Shown piece by piece: positions 26,542 through 34,862 of a stretch of DNA of 64,000 nt. Each line of letters starts with the position of its first letter. Position 1 is the stretch's first letter. The notes beneath the pieces were generated by a model that did not search any database, was not told the DNA's origin, and worked only from the letters and a program-made list of their open reading frames with translations. The stretch spans positions 1 through 64,000 of the forward strand of contig CBDUYN010000018.1 of assembly GCA_965371445.1 (NCBI GenBank), in the 5' to 3' direction. Made by a program: the position numbers and the translations under genes. This DNA comes from DASWIG01 sp965371445 (GTDB lineage: Bacteria > Acidobacteriota > Thermoanaerobaculia > Multivoradales > J023).

Positions 26542-27456
26542 CTACGCCGCCCGCCGGACGAGCTCCCGGGCCACCGCCGACACCAGGTCCCCCACCAGCA
26601 CCAGGCCTGCCCCCAGGAGCACGAGAAAAAACATCTCGTCGTAGTGCTGACGCGCCCGCGCGTCGACGATCCAATAGCCGAGGGAGGCGATCCCGAGCAT
26701 GCCGAGGACCGTCGCCTCACGGACGCACGTCTCCCAGCGATAGAAGAAGAAGAGGAGGAACCGCGGCAGGGTGAGCGGAAAGAGCGCCGCCGCGGCCATC
26801 TGCCGACGGCTCGCGCCAAGCCCACGCAGCGCGCCTAGAGGCGCGGGCTCGAGGTTCTCCATCACCTCGGCCGTGAGCTTGCCCAGAATGCCGGCGTTGT
26901 GCAACGCCAGCGCCAGGACCACCGGCCACGCCGTCGGACCGAGGATCGCGAGCAGCAGGAAAGCCCACACGTATTCCGGGATCGAACGCATGAAGATCAG
27001 GAAGACCCGCACCGCGCCCACCAGCGCTCGCCAGAGGTTTCGTCCCCAGAAACCCGGCGGACAGGTGCCGGCGAGATAGGGCTCCGTCGTCGCAAAGGTC
27101 CGCGCCGCCAGCGGTGCGAGCAGCCATCCCCAGACCGCGGCCAGGACGATCGCCGCCACCGACAGGGCCAGCGTCGTCGCCGCGGCCTCGAGACCCTTCT
27201 CGCGAAGCATCTCGCCGGCCCACTGCGCCGCGACGCCGGCGTCGAAGCCGCTCTCGGCGACAGGAGGCGGGACGAGCTCGCTCAAGAAACGCCGCAGGTT
27301 CCCCTGGCGCCGTTCCGAGAAAAGGTCTCCCACCCGGCCCAGCTCCTCGCCCGTCCAGGAGTAGACGAGCAAAGCGACGAGCGCGGTCGTGCTCCAGAAG
27401 ACGAGGCGGCTTTTGGGCCGTTCGCGGTAAAGGCGGCGGATCGCTTCGTCGCTCAT
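26542..27456 (-). CDS. phnE: PhnE-type ABC transporter permease, second subunit
   Basis: 304 residues. About six transmembrane segments; the cytoplasmic EAA-type coupling loop reads LGALRGLGASRRQMAAAALF. The N-terminal part has an extra periplasmic stretch before the core (about residues 40-85). The start overlaps the end of the other permease gene by four bases (ATGA). Two adjacent PhnE-like permeases, one ATPase and one binding protein make a complete importer for phosphonate, phosphite or a similar oxyanion. Confidence 0.85.
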   Translation of the reverse strand: MSDEAIRRLYRERPKSRLVFWSTTALVALLVYSWTGEELGRVGDLFSERRQGNLRRFLSELVPPPVAESGFDAGVAAQWAGEMLREKGLEAAATTLALSVAAIVLAAVWGWLLAPLAARTFATTEPYLAGTCPPGFWGRNLWRALVGAVRVFLIFMRSIPEYVWAFLLLAILGPTAWPVVLALALHNAGILGKLTAEVMENLEPAPLGALRGLGASRRQMAAAALFPLTLPRFLLFFFYRWETCVREATVLGMLGIASLGYWIVDARARQHYDEMFFLVLLGAGLVLVGDLVSAVARELVRRAA

Positions 27457-28370
27457 CGTACGAACCTCCGCCGCAGCGCTCCGCTCCACACGTCGATGAT
27501 CGCCACCAGGATGAAAAGCGTGTAGAGGTACGTCCACACCTCGCCGTAGTGGAGGTTTTCGAACGACGCCGCGATGTAGTAGCCGAGGGTCGGGAAGCCG
27601 AAGAAACCGAGGATCGCCGAGGAGCGCAGGGCGCACTCGAAGCGGTAGAAGGCATAGGCGCTCATGTCGGGAAGCGCCTGCGGCAGTAGCGCTCCGGTGA
27701 AGATCTGGGCCGAGGAGGCCCCGCCCGCCCGCAACGCCGCCGCCGCCTCGCGCGGCGCCTCGTCGATGAGCTCTGAGAAAACCTTGGCGAGGGTCCCGGC
27801 GTAGGGGATCGCGATGGCGAGCACCGCGGTCAGGTTGCTGCGTCCGAAGGCGGCGAGGAAAAGGACGGCCCACAAGAGCTCGTGGACCGATCTCATCAAG
27901 GTGATGACGACGCGGTTCACGCCGTAGAGCGCCGGGCGCGCCGTCCGGGCCCAGAAGCGTCCCAGGGGAGACTCGCCTCCCGCCGCCTCGTCGGCCCACC
28001 AGGCGGTCGAGCCCAGGAAGCTCAGGAGGAGCCCGGCGGCGACCGCGAGGCTCATGGCCGCCGCGGCGAAGACGATCGTCGTACGGCTCGCGGCGAGCGC
28101 TTTTTGCCACAGCGGCGGCGCGCCCTCGGGCACGAACGACGCCTCGTAGTCAAGCGCCGGGGAGAGGGCGCGGGAGAAGAACTCGCGGGCGATCTGAAGG
28201 CCCCCTTCGCCCGGGTCGAGCTGCCGTGGGTCGAGCTTCAGAACCCAGGCCGCCCAGAGGCCCGCCAGGACGATGGTGACGACCACCACGCCGCGCAGCC
28301 CCGGACCCCGCGGCGGCGGCGGCATCGGCGTCTTCGCCGGTTCAGCCACTGCCGAGTCAACCACTGCCAT
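27453..28370 (-). CDS. phnE: PhnE-type ABC transporter permease, first subunit
   Basis: 305 residues from ATG 28370, with GAGGAG ten bases upstream inside the ATPase gene. It overlaps the ATPase gene by 14 bases. A proline-rich N-terminus precedes about six helices; the EAA loop reads AAAALRAGGASSAQIFTGAL. Paired with the following permease to form a heterodimeric channel. The two permeases are clearly different in sequence. Confidence 0.85.
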   Translation of the reverse strand: MAVVDSAVAEPAKTPMPPPPRGPGLRGVVVVTIVLAGLWAAWVLKLDPRQLDPGEGGLQIAREFFSRALSPALDYEASFVPEGAPPLWQKALAASRTTIVFAAAAMSLAVAAGLLLSFLGSTAWWADEAAGGESPLGRFWARTARPALYGVNRVVITLMRSVHELLWAVLFLAAFGRSNLTAVLAIAIPYAGTLAKVFSELIDEAPREAAAALRAGGASSAQIFTGALLPQALPDMSAYAFYRFECALRSSAILGFFGFPTLGYYIAASFENLHYGEVWTYLYTLFILVAIIDVWSGALRRRFVR

Positions 28371-29139
28371 CCGCGAGCATCTCCTCGGGCGCCAGGTCGT
28401 AGAGGTCGGCAAAGTCGGCGTCGTCGAGCTCGTCGCTCTTGCGGTCGAAGACGACGCGGCCGCCGCGCAGCCCCACGAGGCGCGGCAGGAACTCCCGCGC
28501 CAGCTCCAGGTTGTGGAGGCTCATACAAAGCGTGAGCTTGCGCTCGCGGCAGATCTCGGCAAGGAGCGCCACCGTGTCGCGGGCGCGGGCCGGATCCACG
28601 GAGGAGACCGGCTCGTCGGCGAGCAGCGCCGCAGGATCCTGGTAGAGGGCCCGGGCGATCGCCACCCGCTGGCGCTGGCCGCCCGACAGGCGGTCGGTAC
28701 GCTCGTAGAGCTTCTCGGCGATGCCGACCCGCTCGAGGAGACTGTAGACGCGCCGCAGCTCGGAGCGCGGCGGCACGAAAAGGAGGCGCAGGCCGCCCAG
28801 GAAAGAGACCTGACCCAACTTTCCGGCGAGGACGTTTCGCACCACGCGGAGGTTGGGCACGAGGCTCAGGTCCTGGTGGACGACACCGATCCGGGAACGG
28901 ACGACGCGCAGGCGCCGCAGCGGCTGCCGGCTGATGTCCTCGCCCCCCACCTCGACGGTTCCCTCGGTCGGGCAGCGGGTGGCGTTCAAGAGACGCAGGA
29001 GCGTCGTCTTGCCTGCCCCCGAGGGCCCGACGAGACCCACCGCTTCGCCAGCGGCGATCTTCAGGTCGACGTTGTCGAGGGCGGCGTGGCCGTTGTAGGC
29101 GACGGCGACGCCCTTCAGGTGAAAGCTGGCACTTTCCAC
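28357..29139 (-). CDS. phnC: PhnC-type ABC transporter ATP-binding protein
   Basis: 260 residues. Walker A GPSGAGKTTLLRLLN, Q-loop GVVHQDLSLVPNLRVVRNVL, signature LSGGQRQRVAIARAL, Walker B ALLADEPVSSVDP, and an H-loop SLHNLELAREF. NATRCPTEGTVEVGGEDI and the PNLRVVRNVLAG stretch are typical for PhnC. It energises the importer from the cytoplasmic side. Eight bases separate it from the binding-protein gene. Confidence 0.92.
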   Translation of the reverse strand: MESASFHLKGVAVAYNGHAALDNVDLKIAAGEAVGLVGPSGAGKTTLLRLLNATRCPTEGTVEVGGEDISRQPLRRLRVVRSRIGVVHQDLSLVPNLRVVRNVLAGKLGQVSFLGGLRLLFVPPRSELRRVYSLLERVGIAEKLYERTDRLSGGQRQRVAIARALYQDPAALLADEPVSSVDPARARDTVALLAEICRERKLTLCMSLHNLELAREFLPRLVGLRGGRVVFDRKSDELDDADFADLYDLAPEEMLADGSG

Positions 29140-29146
29140 ATCGCTC

Positions 29147-30043
29147 CTAACGCAGCATGCCGAGCTCCTGCGCCACCTTGCGGATGCCCTCGAACTCCTC
29201 GTTGGACGCGGCGATGAGCCGGTTGCGCGGCAGGGCCGTCAAAAGCGTCGGATCGTCGATCGCCACCAGCGCCGCCTGGAGGCGGTCGATGAAGCCCTCG
29301 CCAAAGGTCGCGTCGACGTCGGGCCGGACGGTCCAGTTGTAGTCGGCGTAGCTCGGCGTCTGGTAGATGATCCGGCAGACCTCCGGGTCGGTCTCGCCGG
29401 CGGCGACGCGGTTCTCGTAGACCTTGTAGTTGACCGCGCCGACCTCGTACTGGCCCGACTCGACGAGCTCCACGGTCTTGTCGTGGCTGCCCGAGAAGGC
29501 CACCGGGTGCTCGAAGTAGTCGGCCGGCGTCTGGCCGGTCGCTTGGCGCAGGAAAAACTCTGGCATGAGCCGTCCCGAGGTCGAGCTCTGGGCGCCGAAG
29601 GTGAGCTTGAGGCCCGCGATGTCGGGAAGCTCGTCGCCGCGCTCCAGGCCCGTCGAGGCGTGGGCGATGAAATAGGAGTAGTAGTTCGGGTCGGCCTCGC
29701 CCTGGGCGATGGCGCGCGCCCCTTCGACGGCCTCACGCGCCTGGACGCCGGTCAAGCCGCCGAACCAGGCGAGCGCCACGTCGCCGTTCTTGAACATCTC
29801 GACCGAGGCCTGGTAGTCGTGTGCCGGCACGTATTCGACCGTAACACCCAAAGCCTCGCTCAGGTGAGCTGCCAACGGCTGGAACTTCTCCTGGAGCTCG
29901 GTCGTGTTCTGGTCGGGAATGGCGGTGAAACGAAAGGCCTGGGCCTCACCAGCTTCTTCCGCAGGAGCGGCGCAAGCAGCGAGGAGAACCGCAGCTAGAA
30001 GCAACAAGATGGCCAGGGATCCGGTGGACGATCTTCTCGACAT
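29147..30043 (-). CDS. phnD: PhnD-type phosphate/phosphonate-binding lipoprotein
   Basis: 298 residues from ATG 30043 (GAGGAA three bases upstream). The lipoprotein signal ends LLAACAAP. The mature part is a type II periplasmic binding protein of the PhnD/PtxB family: FTAIPDQNTTELQEKFQPL, VEYVPAHDYQASVEMFKNGD, WFGGLTGVQA, and the diagnostic ligand-loop FGAQSSTSGRLMPEFFL. It captures the substrate for the PhnCE importer. No C-P lyase, phosphonatase or ptxD gene follows, so the substrate (phosphonate, phosphite, hypophosphite or phosphate) cannot be fixed. Confidence 0.9.
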   Translation of the reverse strand: MSRRSSTGSLAILLLLAAVLLAACAAPAEEAGEAQAFRFTAIPDQNTTELQEKFQPLAAHLSEALGVTVEYVPAHDYQASVEMFKNGDVALAWFGGLTGVQAREAVEGARAIAQGEADPNYYSYFIAHASTGLERGDELPDIAGLKLTFGAQSSTSGRLMPEFFLRQATGQTPADYFEHPVAFSGSHDKTVELVESGQYEVGAVNYKVYENRVAAGETDPEVCRIIYQTPSYADYNWTVRPDVDATFGEGFIDRLQAALVAIDDPTLLTALPRNRLIAASNEEFEGIRKVAQELGMLR

Positions 30044-30146
30044 GGGTTCCTCAGGTTGGTTGGCGGGTCGAAGAATCGACTGTCCACAGCTTATCGAACT
30101 GGACACCAGGCGCAAGGGAAGCGCGCGGCTCGCAGACATCGACGAT

Positions 30147-31103
30147 CTACTCGCCCGGCGCCCAGCCGAGGCGGCTCAGGCACCGGTGGAGCTTACGGAG
30201 CTTCTCGCGCTCGTCCTCGTCGAGCGCGTGGTCCCCGGCGTACTGGCTGAGCGTCCAGACGAAGACGCTGGCGTGGACCGCCCGCAGCTGCTCGTCGCTC
30301 AGCTGGCTTGAGCCGCGGAGCATCTCGAGACCCTGAAGCTCCTCGTCGGTGATGACGAAGTCGCTCAAGGCGTCGAGGAGGGCGAACGAGTAGATGGGAA
30401 AGGCGTTGGCGATCCTGAGCGAGTCGGCGGCCCCTCCGGAGGGGGGAAGGCTCTTCGAGCGCTTCTTGCCGTGCGTCAGGTGCTCGAGCTCGGCGTGGCA
30501 GACGGGCTGCCTATTCCAGCTTTCGAAGGAGGCGTAGCTCTCGCCTTCTTGCAGCTCCCGGAACCTCGTCACGCCGCGCGCCTCCAGCTGGTGCAGGTAG
30601 AACTGAAGTAGCCGTCCGGTGGCCATGGCGTCGCCGGAGGCCTGGCGGGCCTCGTGGTCGTCGATACCGACTGCGGCACAGGCCTCCTCCAGGGGTCCCC
30701 GCGGGCCGAGGCCGAGGAGAGGGCGCAGGTTCATCGTACAGACGTAGGGAGGATGGAAGGGCACGCGCACTTGCTCCAGCTCGGAGCGCAGGAAGCGGAC
30801 ATCGAAATGCGCGTTGTGGGCGGCCACGACGTGGCCCACCAGCGGCTCGACCAGCTTCGCGGCGATCACCTCGAAGCGGGGAGCGCCCTCCAGGTCCGCG
30901 ACCGGGATACCGTACTTGCCGGCCGACTCGACGTCGCGCATCGGGTTGACTAGGGACTCGAAGACGACGCGAGGCGCCTGGGACGCCGAGACGTGGACGA
31001 CCGCGACCTCGACGATACGGTCGTGTCCGGGGTTGAAACCCGTCGTCTCGACGCTGACGACGGCGAAAGGCGTCGTGGAGATCTCCCAATCCAGGATGGA
31101 CAT
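30147..31103 (-). CDS. Degenerate DEDDh exonuclease-like protein with C-terminal helical domain
   Basis: 318 residues from ATG 31103, preceded not by a ribosome site but by a TAGAGT element at seven bases. Residues 1-175 follow the DnaQ/RNase T-type fold: motif I FAVVSVETTGFNPGHDRIVE, motif II AAHNAHFDVRFLRSEL, motif III RQASGDAMATGRLLQFYL. In motif I the first catalytic Asp is Ser (SVE instead of DxE), and in motif III Arg stands at the usual His position; Glu of motif I and both later aspartates remain. The last 110 residues are helical and resemble TerB-like domains (ALLDALSDFVITDEELQGLE). It may be a nucleic-acid binder or a weak nuclease. Confidence 0.7.
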   Translation of the reverse strand: MSILDWEISTTPFAVVSVETTGFNPGHDRIVEVAVVHVSASQAPRVVFESLVNPMRDVESAGKYGIPVADLEGAPRFEVIAAKLVEPLVGHVVAAHNAHFDVRFLRSELEQVRVPFHPPYVCTMNLRPLLGLGPRGPLEEACAAVGIDDHEARQASGDAMATGRLLQFYLHQLEARGVTRFRELQEGESYASFESWNRQPVCHAELEHLTHGKKRSKSLPPSGGAADSLRIANAFPIYSFALLDALSDFVITDEELQGLEMLRGSSQLSDEQLRAVHASVFVWTLSQYAGDHALDEDEREKLRKLHRCLSRLGWAPGE

Positions 31104-31110
31104 GACAACT

Positions 31111-31116
31111 ACTCTA
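31111..31116 (-). promoter_or_regulatory. TAGAGT -10-like element for a leaderless start
   Basis: On the minus strand TAGAGT ends seven bases before ATG 31103, which lacks a Shine-Dalgarno sequence. Confidence 0.3.
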
Positions 31117-31319
31117 TCCTGCTGACCCTTGTAGACCACCTGCTCGACGAAGACGGTCGCCTAAGACAAGGGCAAGGCTGCTTGCGCGGTACCGTCGTGG
31201 AGAGACCGGGCGGCTGGAGGCCTTCTGATCAATCGAGCCTGCGCTCCCAGCTCTTGCGCAAGATCTTCCGTCGTTGAGGGTTCCAACCGGAGAGAGCAAC
31301 GAGAAACCAGGAGGACACC

Positions 31320-33362
31320 ATGAAGACCCATGCAGCGCTCCTGACCATCCTGACCCTCCTCGCCGCGGCCTCCGCCGTCGCCGAGGAGACCCTCCACCTG
31401 CCCTGGCGCGAGGCCGGCCTCAGCGAGGCCGAGGCGGCGGCTCATCTGCTCGACCGCTTCGCCCACGGTGCCAGGCCCGGCGAAGTCGAGCGCGTCGTCG
31501 AGATGGGGCTTGAGACGTGGCTGGACCGGCAGCTCGCGGGCGAGATTCCCGACCCAAGGGTCGAAGGCTACGTCGCCGGCCTCCGGAGCCTGGGCCTCTC
31601 GGCCCGCGAGGTCACCGAGGTCTATCCCGAACCGGGCATGGTGAAGCGTGAGGCCGCCCGCGCCGGCGTCGTCGACCGCGGGATGAGGCCGCCGGACAGT
31701 GTTTCCCCGGACAGTGTTTCCCCGGACAGTGTTTCCCCGGAGGAGGGCGAGGACGGCGACGCCTCCGAGATGGACGAGCGCCACAAGGTCCGGGAGTGGG
31801 CCCGCAAGCAGGGGTACCGTCCGATGCGGGAGCTGATCGGCGAGCTCATGGTCCACAAGCTCTACCGCGCCGTCTACTCCGAGAACCAGCTGCAAGAGGT
31901 CCTGACCGACTTCTACTTCAACCATTTCAACGTCTCGATCACCGACAACCAGGCGCGTCCCTACGTGCCTTCCTATGAGCTCGACGCGATCCGTCCCCAC
32001 GTCCTCGGGAGCTTCCGCGACATGCTCGAGGCGACGGCCAAGCATCCGGCCATGCTTCATTACCTCGACAACGCGCGCTCGGTCGCCCCTGAAGGGGCGC
32101 CGACCACGTTCGATCCGGAGAGCTTTCGCCGGGCCCGCCGCGGTGGACGCGGCAGTGTCTCCCCCCCTTGGTCCCCCGAGGGGGACAGTGTCTCCCCCCC
32201 TTGGTCCCCCGAGGGGGACAGTGGCCGCTTCGGCAGGGCCCAGATGGAGGAGAGGCGCCGGGAATTCGCGCTGAACCGTCCGAGCGGTTTGAACGAGAAC
32301 TACGCCCGCGAGCTCTTGGAGCTCCATACCCTGGGGGTCGACGGCGGCTACACCCAGGACGACGTCGTCGAGGTGGCGCGCGCTTTTACCGGCTGGGCGA
32401 CCTACCCGCCGGTGCGGCGCCCCGAAGTCGAGGCGAGGATCGAGCGCGCCCGCCGGGTTCCGGGCTTCGTCTTCGAGGAGTCCTTCCTCTTCCGCGCCGA
32501 CGCCCACGACGCCGCCGAGAAGAGAGTCCTCGGCAAAAAGCTCCCCGCCGGCCGCGGCATTGAGGACGGCTACGAGGTTCTCGACCTCGTCGCCGCCCAT
32601 CCGTCGACGGCCCAGCACCTGGCGCGCAAGCTCGCCGCTCGCTTCGTCGCCGACGAGCCCTCCGAAGGCCTCGTCGAACGGCTCGCCGGGACCTACCTTG
32701 CAAGCCGCGGCGACCTGCGGGAGATGATCGTCGTCCTCGCCTCCTCGCCCGAGTTTTGGAGCGCCGCGGCGCGCCGTCAGAAGATCAAGTCGCCCTTCGA
32801 GGTGGCGGTCTCGGCGCTCAGGATCCTCGACGCCCGGATCACCCATCCGCGCGCCGTCGTCGAGTGGATCTCCCGGATGGGACAGCCGCTCTACGCCTAC
32901 CAGGCGCCCACCGGCTACCCGGACCGCGCCGACGCCTGGGTCAACGCGGGCTCGCTCCTGAACCGCATGAACTTCGGCCTGGAGCTCGCCACCGGACGCG
33001 TCGCCGGGGTGCGCTTCAACCTCGCGAAGCTCAACCAGAACCGGGAACCCGAATCGCTCGTCGCGGCGCTTCGCGCTTACGTGCCGATCCTGCTCCCCGA
33101 ACGCGATCCGGAGCCGACGGTGAGCCGGCTGGAGCCCATCGTCCGGGATCCGGAGCTGGCCACCAAGGTCGCCGAGGCGTCGCCGCGCGGCCGCGAGGCC
33201 CGCGAGGACGACGACTGGGACGCCTCCGGCCTCGGCTTCGGTCCCCTGGGCCGCCGCCGCGAAAGACCCCGGCGCGAGGCGCCGCCGCTACGGATCGACG
33301 GGAGCCCCCTGGCGCACGTCGTCGGGGTCATCCTCGGATCTCCCGAATTCCAACGCCGTTAG
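31320..33362 (+). CDS. Exported DUF1800 protein with in-frame repeat insertions
   Basis: 680 residues from ATG 31320 after AGGAGG. Signal peptide to about residue 21. DUF1800 signatures: AAHLLDRFAHGARPGEVERV near residue 41, LTDFYFNHFNV, NENYARELLELHTLGVDGGY, GYTQDDVVEVARAFTGW and LARKLAARFVADEP. Two insertions are visible: three 15-base repeats encoding DSVSP (31694-31738) and a 33-base unit repeated twice plus a partial copy (32151-32223). Both keep the frame. DUF1800 proteins always pair with DUF1501 proteins, which follow here after ten bases; their shared function is unknown, though the pair is common in polysaccharide-degrading bacteria. Confidence 0.9.
   Translation: MKTHAALLTILTLLAAASAVAEETLHLPWREAGLSEAEAAAHLLDRFAHGARPGEVERVVEMGLETWLDRQLAGEIPDPRVEGYVAGLRSLGLSAREVTEVYPEPGMVKREAARAGVVDRGMRPPDSVSPDSVSPDSVSPEEGEDGDASEMDERHKVREWARKQGYRPMRELIGELMVHKLYRAVYSENQLQEVLTDFYFNHFNVSITDNQARPYVPSYELDAIRPHVLGSFRDMLEATAKHPAMLHYLDNARSVAPEGAPTTFDPESFRRARRGGRGSVSPPWSPEGDSVSPPWSPEGDSGRFGRAQMEERRREFALNRPSGLNENYARELLELHTLGVDGGYTQDDVVEVARAFTGWATYPPVRRPEVEARIERARRVPGFVFEESFLFRADAHDAAEKRVLGKKLPAGRGIEDGYEVLDLVAAHPSTAQHLARKLAARFVADEPSEGLVERLAGTYLASRGDLREMIVVLASSPEFWSAAARRQKIKSPFEVAVSALRILDARITHPRAVVEWISRMGQPLYAYQAPTGYPDRADAWVNAGSLLNRMNFGLELATGRVAGVRFNLAKLNQNREPESLVAALRAYVPILLPERDPEPTVSRLEPIVRDPELATKVAEASPRGREAREDDDWDASGLGFGPLGRRRERPRREAPPLRIDGSPLAHVVGVILGSPEFQRR
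31694..31738 (+). repeat. 15-base tandem repeat (x3) inside the DUF1800 gene
   Basis: Three perfect copies of GGACAGTGTTTCCCC at 31694, 31709 and 31724. Each encodes five residues (DSVSP in the reading frame). The core GGACAGTGT-TCCCC is shared with the 33-base repeat 400 bases downstream. Confidence 0.85.
32151..32223 (+). repeat. 33-base tandem repeat (x2 plus partial) with hairpin, inside the DUF1800 gene
   Basis: The unit starts CAGTGTCTCCCC at 32153 and again at 32186, with a third partial start at 32219. Each unit contains GTCCCCC-GA-GGGGGAC, a 7-bp stem. It encodes an 11-residue unit SVSPPWSPEGD. The core resembles GGGGACAGTGTC-type REP sequences that travel with RAYT transposases in other bacteria. 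Confidence 0.85.
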
Positions 33363-33372
33363 GAGGCCAGCC

Positions 33373-34644
33373 ATGATCGACCGCAGAGCCTTCCTCCAAG
33401 CCGGTGGTGTCGCCCTCTTCACATGGGGTGCGGGGCCGTCGTTTCTCGAACGTGCCGCCCTGGCGGCCGCCGAGCCGGGGCCGTTCCGGCGCCGCAAGGT
33501 GCTGGTGACGATCTTCCAGCGCGGCGCCATGGACGCAGTGATGGCCGTGCCGCCGCTCGAAGACCGCCGGTTGGCGAGGCTGCGTCCCCGTCTTGCCATG
33601 AACGCCGCCCGCGCCGCCGGCGACGACGCGGTCCGCGACCTCGGAGTGGGCTTCGGCCTCCATCCGGCCTTCGACGAGATCCTGCCGCTCTGGAAGGAGC
33701 GGCGGCTGGCGGTGGTCCACGCCGTGGGCTCACCCGATCCCACCCGTTCGCACTTCGACGCCCAGGACTACATGGAGACCGGGACCCCGGGACGCAAGGG
33801 CACGAGCGACGGCTGGCTCAACCGCGTCGTCGGCGAGCTCGGTCACGACACGACGCCCTTTCGGGCGGTGTCGATGACCGCCGCCTTGCCGCGTTCCCTC
33901 TACGGTCCGCAGCCGGCGCTCGCGGTGACGAACCTGCGCGACTTCCGCGTCCGTCTGCCGGGCAAGACGGCGGCCCAAGCCGCCGGCAAGGGCTTCGAGG
34001 CCCTCTACGAGGAGACCACCCAGGGCCTCTTGCACGACACCGCGCAGGAGACGTTCGAGGCCATGGAGACGCTCCGGGAGCTCGACGTCCGGCGCTACCG
34101 TCCGGCGGCGGGGGCGCGCTACCCGCAGAGCCCGCTCGGGCGGAGCCTCCAACAGATCGCTTTTCTGGTGAAGTCGGGCGTCGGCCTGGAGGTGGCGTTC
34201 ACCGAGTCGGGAGGCTGGGACACCCACGTCCGGCAGGGAACGGCGAACGGCTCGTTCGCCCGCCGCGCCGACGACCTGGCACGTTCCATCGCCGCTTTCT
34301 GGACGGACCTCGGGACCTACCAGGACGATGTCGTCGTGATGACGATGACCGAGTTCGGCCGCACGGTGGCCGAAAACGGCTCGGGCGGCACCGACCACGG
34401 CCATGGCTCGTGCCTCTTTGTCCTTGGAAACGGCGTCGACGGCGGGAAGGTCCACGGCCGGCTGCCGGCGCTCGATCCCGCGAACCTCTACGAGGGACGG
34501 GACCTGCCGGTGACGACGGATTTCCGCAGCGTCTTCTCGGAGGTCGCGGGAGCTCACCTCGGCGTCGAGGGCGGGGAGCGTCTCTTCCCGGGCTTTTCGG
34601 AAAAGCGGTTTCCGCTGTTCAAGAGCCGAAATAGATCAAGCTGA
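33373..34644 (+). CDS. Exported DUF1501 protein (alkaline-phosphatase-like fold)
   Basis: 423 residues from ATG 33373, seven bases after AGGAGG and ten after the DUF1800 stop. The N-terminus DRRAFLQAGGVALF is a Tat-like twin-arginine signal. Family motifs are TIFQRGAMDAVMAVPP, VGSPDPTRSHFDAQDYMETG, GGWDTHVRQG and TMTEFGRTVAENGSGGTDHG, the last holding the putative metal-binding residues of this sulfatase/phosphatase-related family. It forms an operon with the DUF1800 gene. Substrate unknown. The downstream 90 bases hold no gene and contain the palindrome TCCTCATGAGGA (34669-34680). Confidence 0.9.
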   Translation: MIDRRAFLQAGGVALFTWGAGPSFLERAALAAAEPGPFRRRKVLVTIFQRGAMDAVMAVPPLEDRRLARLRPRLAMNAARAAGDDAVRDLGVGFGLHPAFDEILPLWKERRLAVVHAVGSPDPTRSHFDAQDYMETGTPGRKGTSDGWLNRVVGELGHDTTPFRAVSMTAALPRSLYGPQPALAVTNLRDFRVRLPGKTAAQAAGKGFEALYEETTQGLLHDTAQETFEAMETLRELDVRRYRPAAGARYPQSPLGRSLQQIAFLVKSGVGLEVAFTESGGWDTHVRQGTANGSFARRADDLARSIAAFWTDLGTYQDDVVVMTMTEFGRTVAENGSGGTDHGHGSCLFVLGNGVDGGKVHGRLPALDPANLYEGRDLPVTTDFRSVFSEVAGAHLGVEGGERLFPGFSEKRFPLFKSRNRSS

Positions 34645-34733
34645 AGGTAAGCTCGTGACTGCGGCGATTCCTCATGAGGAGGGGACTTCGTGCGAAAGGG
34701 CCTGTCGGTCTTCTGGCGAGGGTCGCTGACGAA

Positions 34734-34859
34734 CTAGTTCGCCTCTTCGAGAGCCTTCTTCTTGTAGAGGTTCGTGAACTCGCGATGGACGAAGGGCGCG
34801 AGCCCCGCCTTGAGCTGCTCGAGGGCCTTGCCGACGCGCTCCTGATTACTGATGGCCAT
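34734..34859 (-). pseudogene. Truncated Swt1-type HEPN protein, N-terminal remnant
   Basis: A 41-residue frame starting MAISNQERVGKALEQLKAGL and ending KKKALEEAN-stop. The start matches, from memory, the N-terminus of Swt1-family HEPN domains at the head of large defence-associated proteins. Everything after the first 40 residues, including the HEPN catalytic R-x4-6-H, is missing, and no continuation is seen in other frames over the next 90 bases. It lies three bases after the AlbA_2 gene in the same direction, so the cassette has probably lost its last gene by deletion. Confidence 0.6.
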
Positions 34860-34862
34860 CGA

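Noticed and set aside
34669..34680. TCCTCATGAGGA as an attachment site or island border
   Set aside because: No second copy was found near the other end of the low-GC block and no integrase is present.
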